Virus record (IMG/VR): IMGVR_UViG_3300046000_006960
Coordinates: 1 to 53,760 of that record
From: a virus
Direction: 5' to 3' (one strand)
DNA: 53,760 bases
Part shown: in pieces, positions 50,715 through 53,760 of the stretch
Layout: every line of letters starts with the position of its first letter
How positions within the stretch are numbered: position 1 is the stretch's first letter
The notes under the pieces: model-generated
The model's input: the letters and a program-made list of their open reading frames with translations, nothing else
Told to the model about the DNA's origin: nothing
Databases searched by the model: none
Translations under genes and position numbers: made by a program

Positions 50715-51464
50715 ATGAAAAAATATAAATTAATAAAAGAATATCCGGGCAGTCCAATACTAGGATCTTTTACAGAAGGCACAAGTGAATCAGGGAAGTC
50801 TTGTAAAGTTATTAGACCAGACGGAATTACTTTTAGTAATTCTTTTGGATGGTATTGGGTGGAAAATTATCCAGAATTTTGGGAATTAGTAATTGAAAAA
50901 GATTATAAAGTGTTATCTATGAAATGTAATATATCAGGGTGTTTTCATTCTAATAATTGTGAATCAAGTATTGATTTTATGTTAGAAAATAAATATTCTA
51001 TTCATTCAGTTAAAAGGTTATCTGATGGAGAAATATTTACTATTGGTGATTTATGTAGCCCTATAGGTAAATATGATGACAATAAATGTATTTTAAATAG
51101 AATATGGTTTTGTGATCCAGGATGTCTAAGGTTATCAAGTGATAATTTTACATTAGGAATTAATGATATTCAAAAAGTTAAACAACCGTTATTTACAACT
51201 AAAGACGGTGTTGATATTTTTAAAGGAGATTCTTATTGTAAAGTAAATCATTATTCTGATTATAGTATTGTATCTGGATTTACAGCTCAAGGATCACATG
51301 AAAACTATGAAGGTTTAAAATTCTCAACCAAAGAATCTGCTCAAGAATATGTTTTAATGAATAAGCCTTGTTTGTCTGTTAGAAATATTATGTCTGAGAT
51401 ATCTTTAACAGATACTGAAAAAAAAACACTAAAAAGTTTAATCGAAAAAAAATTAAATAAATAG
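50715..51464 (+). CDS. Multi-domain phage protein of unknown function, 249 aa
   Basis: An N-terminal domain KYKLIKEYPGSPILGSF ... ENYPEFWELV (residues 3-60) is of a type often seen in Bacteroidota phage proteins. A Cys-containing middle (MKCNISGCFHSNNCESS) and a second beta domain (GEIFTIGDLCSPIG ... FTLGINDIQKV) follow. The tail ends in a Lys-rich helix (DTEKKTLKSLIEKKLNK). It is paralogous in style to the preceding gene. Unknown function. Confidence 0.65.
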   Translation: MKKYKLIKEYPGSPILGSFTEGTSESGKSCKVIRPDGITFSNSFGWYWVENYPEFWELVIEKDYKVLSMKCNISGCFHSNNCESSIDFMLENKYSIHSVKRLSDGEIFTIGDLCSPIGKYDDNKCILNRIWFCDPGCLRLSSDNFTLGINDIQKVKQPLFTTKDGVDIFKGDSYCKVNHYSDYSIVSGFTAQGSHENYEGLKFSTKESAQEYVLMNKPCLSVRNIMSEISLTDTEKKTLKSLIEKKLNK

Positions 51465-51466
51465 AT

Positions 51467-51637
51467 ATGAATTTAACAACAGTAACGTATCATTTTGAAG
51501 ATGGTACAAAGCAGGTTTCTCAAATTAACAAAGCAATGTTGAGAGATGAAAAAGGAAGATTAAGATCTCAAGAACAAATCATGAAAGTATTTGATGATAC
51601 AGCTCATGATCTTGGAGCAATTAAGTTTGAATTGTAG
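51467..51637 (+). CDS. Small protein, 56 aa
   Basis: A 56-residue protein: beta N-terminus (TTVTYHFEDGTKQVSQI), helical C-terminus. It starts 2 nt after the previous stop and ends TAG, overlapping a GTG start. Unknown. Confidence 0.55.
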   Translation: MNLTTVTYHFEDGTKQVSQINKAMLRDEKGRLRSQEQIMKVFDDTAHDLGAIKFEL

Positions 51638-51813
51638 TGATTTCAACTATAATTATTACTGTTATTTTTATAGTAGCTATTATATTTTTTTTAGGTTTTA
51701 TTCTACATTTAGGATATTTAATAATAACTCCTAGTAATAAATTATCAACAGATGATTTTGGAAAAAAGAATATGATAATAAAATACTTTAAACGTAAAAA
51801 TGATTGTAAATAA
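51637..51813 (+). CDS. Small membrane protein with GTG start, 58 aa
   Basis: GTG overlaps the G of the preceding TAG. Residues 2-30 form one or two membrane helices (ISTIIITVIFIVAIIFFLGF); the tail is basic (MIIKYFKRKNDCK). A GTG start is the only one that includes the membrane helix. Confidence 0.5.
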   Translation: MISTIIITVIFIVAIIFFLGFILHLGYLIITPSNKLSTDDFGKKNMIIKYFKRKNDCK

Positions 51814-52198
51814 AAAACCATTAGCAGGAAATATATTTGTAAGAATTAATAATAAATTCTACGAAATACCTGATGTGCCATTATTTAAAACTAAATCTAA
51901 TAAAGATGTGTATCTTTGTGGTTTATCAATGATTAATGAAGGTTATAATAAATACAAAACAATAGCTACTGTAAAAATAATAGAGGAAAATAAATATGAA
52001 GAAGTTCCTTTTGAATTGATTAAAAAATTTATTGATTATAAGTTTAGAAAAATTGTAATAGATAATGATGAATATGACATCCCATTACATATAATAGACG
52101 AACTAAAAAGTAAATTAAGTAAATTACATAAAAAAGACATAAGGTCTTTAAATTTAATAAAAGAAGAATATAATAAATATATTTTTAAACAAAATTAA
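51800..52198 (+). CDS. Basic protein of unknown function, 132 aa
   Basis: A 132-residue Lys/Ile-rich protein: beta first half (NIFVRINNKFYEIPDVPLF), helical second half (LHIIDELKSKLSKLHKKD). It overlaps the membrane protein's end by 14 bp. Unknown. Confidence 0.55.
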   Translation: MIVNKKPLAGNIFVRINNKFYEIPDVPLFKTKSNKDVYLCGLSMINEGYNKYKTIATVKIIEENKYEEVPFELIKKFIDYKFRKIVIDNDEYDIPLHIIDELKSKLSKLHKKDIRSLNLIKEEYNKYIFKQN

Positions 52199-52200
52199 TT

Positions 52201-52401
52201 ATGGTCAAACAATATTCCCAATTATCATTGGCTGTAGACTTAGTTAGTTATGAATACAAAACCTCTAATCCTATAATTATATCTGAAAAAATTGAAGAAG
52301 ATTTAGGATTAGAGTATACTATTCATCAAGTAGCTGATTATATGGATATTAATAAATTTGAAGATTATGAAAAACAATCAAACATGATACAATATGTGTA
52401 A
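52201..52401 (+). CDS. Small protein, 66 aa
   Basis: An acidic, helical 66-residue protein (ISEKIEEDLGLEYTIHQVAD), looking like a small helix-turn-helix fold, but no firm match. It overlaps the next gene by 8 bp. Confidence 0.5.
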   Translation: MVKQYSQLSLAVDLVSYEYKTSNPIIISEKIEEDLGLEYTIHQVADYMDINKFEDYEKQSNMIQYV

Positions 52402-52585
52402 CAATTTAGTACAATGTCCTGAATGTATTGGTGCAAAAGAAATAATGATCCCTAAAGAAACTAAAGGATTTAAATATGTTTCTTGCAACTTATGTAATGG
52501 AGAAGGAAAAGTTCATCCACAAATAGCAGATGATTTCATATTTGCTATGACTGAAGATGATTTTGAAACAAACGATGATTGGTAA
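52394..52585 (+). CDS. Zinc-knuckle protein, DnaJ Cys-motif-like, 63 aa
   Basis: CPECIGAKEIMIP ... CNLCNGEGKV gives two C-x2-C pairs spaced like one DnaJ-type zinc finger (CxxCxGxG). A further CNNLVQ-CPEC start adds Cys. The tail is acidic (MTEDDFETNDDW). It could bind an unfolded protein or nucleic acid. Confidence 0.6.
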   Translation: MCNNLVQCPECIGAKEIMIPKETKGFKYVSCNLCNGEGKVHPQIADDFIFAMTEDDFETNDDW

Positions 52586-52965
52586 TGGAAAAAGAATTTA
52601 TACCTTACGAACAAGCATTAGTTCTAAAAGAATTAGGATTTGATGAACCTTGTTTAGTTTTTTGGACAAATACTCCTAAATATAAAGGAGATAACATACA
52701 ATTATGTATTACTGATGGGATGCATGGTTATTCTCCTGATTCAATTTCATTTAAACAAGATTTTCTTAGAGAAGGTGAAGTTTTAGCTCCACTTTACCAA
52801 CAAGCATTTAGATGGTTTAGAGATAAACATAATTTACATTGCAATATAGATCCGTGGGGTTATTGTATTTACGATGATAATCAAACTGAAAAAACAGGTT
52901 TTAAGTCTTATAAAAAATCACAAACTGAATGTTTAAAGAAATTAATAGAAATAGTAAAAGAATGA
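52585..52965 (+). CDS. Conserved Bacteroidota phage protein, 126 aa
   Basis: Starts at ATG 52585, overlapping the previous TAA (TAATG). Words such as YEQALVLKELGFDEPCL, LYQQAFRWFRDKH and WGYCIYDD recur in many phages and prophages of this phylum as an uncharacterised family. It ends TGA overlapping the next ATG. Confidence 0.68.
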   Translation: MEKEFIPYEQALVLKELGFDEPCLVFWTNTPKYKGDNIQLCITDGMHGYSPDSISFKQDFLREGEVLAPLYQQAFRWFRDKHNLHCNIDPWGYCIYDDNQTEKTGFKSYKKSQTECLKKLIEIVKE

Positions 52966-53357
52966 AAAAAAACTTAATTGCAGTATATGGTTCATTACGA
53001 AAAGAAATGGGTAATGATTACATATTAAAAAATGCTGAATATTTAGGAGAATTTAAGACAGAACCTATTTTTAGCTTATATAGTCTAGGATCATATCCAG
53101 GACTAAAAGAAAATGGATCTACTTCAGTAGTAATGGAAGTTTATGAAGTAGATGATGTTACAGCTAATCGCGTTGATAGTCTTGAAGGATATTCTCCTGA
53201 TTCACCAGCTACATTTTACGATAAAATTCCAATTAAAACACCTTACGGTGATGCTAGTGTCTATACTTACGTAAATAACATACCAGAAGATAGATTAGTA
53301 GAGTCAGGTGATTGGAAAGAATATAAAACAGCGTATTTTTCACCAACAATGAATTAA
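52962..53357 (+). CDS. Gamma-glutamylcyclotransferase-like (AIG2) protein, 131 aa
   Basis: The N-terminal IAVYGSLRKEMGNDYIL holds the family YGSLR substrate loop. GSYPGLKENG and VDSLEGYSPDSPATFYDKIPI follow, with the general-base Glu position in DSLEGY. The 131-residue length is typical of GGCT/AIG2 proteins. The start chosen (ATGA with the preceding stop) makes YGSLR begin about nine residues in, as in relatives. Phage copies may act on a gamma-glutamyl-amine or simply share the fold. Confidence 0.8.
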   Translation: MKKNLIAVYGSLRKEMGNDYILKNAEYLGEFKTEPIFSLYSLGSYPGLKENGSTSVVMEVYEVDDVTANRVDSLEGYSPDSPATFYDKIPIKTPYGDASVYTYVNNIPEDRLVESGDWKEYKTAYFSPTMN

Positions 53358-53375
53358 TAATTTAAAAACAAAATT

Positions 53376-53699
53376 ATGGAATTAAGTAAAATAAAGAATA
53401 CTTGTTCAATGTTTGAACTTGGTGATGTTAATTATCTTGAAGATAAGACAAAAAAAAATTTTGATACATTTATTATTCAAGAGTTTGTTAAATTAGGTAT
53501 TAATCCTAATAAAGAAAACTATGCAATAATCTATAATTGCACAAATTCAACAAATTATAAAGCAGCAAAAAAATTAGGCTTTAAACAAGTTGCTAGATAC
53601 AAAGGGTATTCTCACGATAGAGATGTAAAAGTATTAATTTGGAAATCAAACAAATACAGTTTAATAGAAAAACTTGAAGTGTTTTTTAAATTCAGATAA
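53376..53699 (+). CDS. Phage protein, possibly GNAT-related, 107 aa
   Basis: Residues about 55-80 (NCTNSTNYKAAKKLGFKQVA) resemble the end of a GNAT acetyltransferase fold (N-x-A-x-x-x-KLGF), but the acetyl-CoA loop is not seen at 107 residues. The N-terminus (SMFELGDVNYLED) is a separate segment. Tentative. Confidence 0.5.
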   Translation: MELSKIKNTCSMFELGDVNYLEDKTKKNFDTFIIQEFVKLGINPNKENYAIIYNCTNSTNYKAAKKLGFKQVARYKGYSHDRDVKVLIWKSNKYSLIEKLEVFFKFR

Positions 53700-53704
53700 A
53701 TTAA

Positions 53705-53760
53705 ATGATAGAAAATTCTTATATACTTGATTTCCAAGTATTGAAAGAACAGAATATCCC
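53705..53760 (+). CDS. Partial gene at the right edge
   Basis: ATG at 53705 followed by 18 open codons (MIENSYILDFQVLKEQNI), cut by the window end. It begins 5 nt after the previous stop. Too short to assign. Confidence 0.45.
   Translation, partial: MIENSYILDFQVLKEQNI

Overview
The window is a central piece of a tailed-phage genome, almost certainly a crAss-like phage (Crassvirales) infecting a Bacteroidota host, probably a flavobacterium. The evidence is an AT-rich genome, two opposed gene blocks, and a left block in crAss order: large terminase, portal, acidic scaffold-like protein, major capsid protein, head/connector genes, fibres, lysis genes, a very large stabilisation/muzzle-type protein, then three huge internal virion proteins running off the left edge. 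Six minus-strand sites match the Bacteroidota house-keeping promoter (TTG, exactly 20 bp, TAnnTTTG), and a seventh differs at one -7 position. Plus-strand genes begin behind A-rich leaders without Shine-Dalgarno sequences, as is usual in that phylum.

Layout. 1-43360, minus strand: the virion module, read right to left. It opens with about a dozen overlapping small genes of unknown function (43360-40344). Next come a GroES-like co-chaperonin, three small genes, a GroEL-like chaperonin, TerL, portal, scaffold candidate and MCP. Then follow head-completion genes, fibre genes (26.9-21.2 kb), a lysis region (20.9-18.4 kb) with a GH73-type glucosaminidase, a DnaQ-like exonuclease in its own transcription unit, a conserved connector candidate, the 1507-residue tail protein and three giant cargo-type proteins. 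Three GIY-YIG homing endonuclease genes sit between structural genes. Intrinsic terminators follow the MCP, a likely auxiliary capsid gene, the exonuclease and the 1507-residue protein.

43.4-44.1 kb is the divergence region. On the minus strand it holds a promoter, about 345 nt of non-coding structured sequence and a terminator, which I read as an undescribed ncRNA. On the plus strand a compact multi-helix leader precedes a gene of relatively optimised codon use.

44.1-53.8 kb, plus strand: many very small genes separated by structured non-coding DNA, then short hypothetical genes and a gamma-glutamylcyclotransferase-like protein. The outstanding feature is a phage tmRNA gene (46888-47986) whose T-loop is split by a 747-nt group I intron. 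The intron carries an antisense LAGLIDADG endonuclease gene with its own host-type promoter. Two tRNA genes follow at 49.45-49.66 kb; one has an abnormal anticodon arm.

How it fits together: virion genes and the 43.5-kb ncRNA use host-type promoters. I found no such promoter for the plus-strand block, which would fit early transcription by a virion-packaged RNA polymerase as known for crAss-like phages; that polymerase is not in this window. The tmRNA, tRNAs and chaperonin pair suggest the phage supplements host translation quality control and protein folding.
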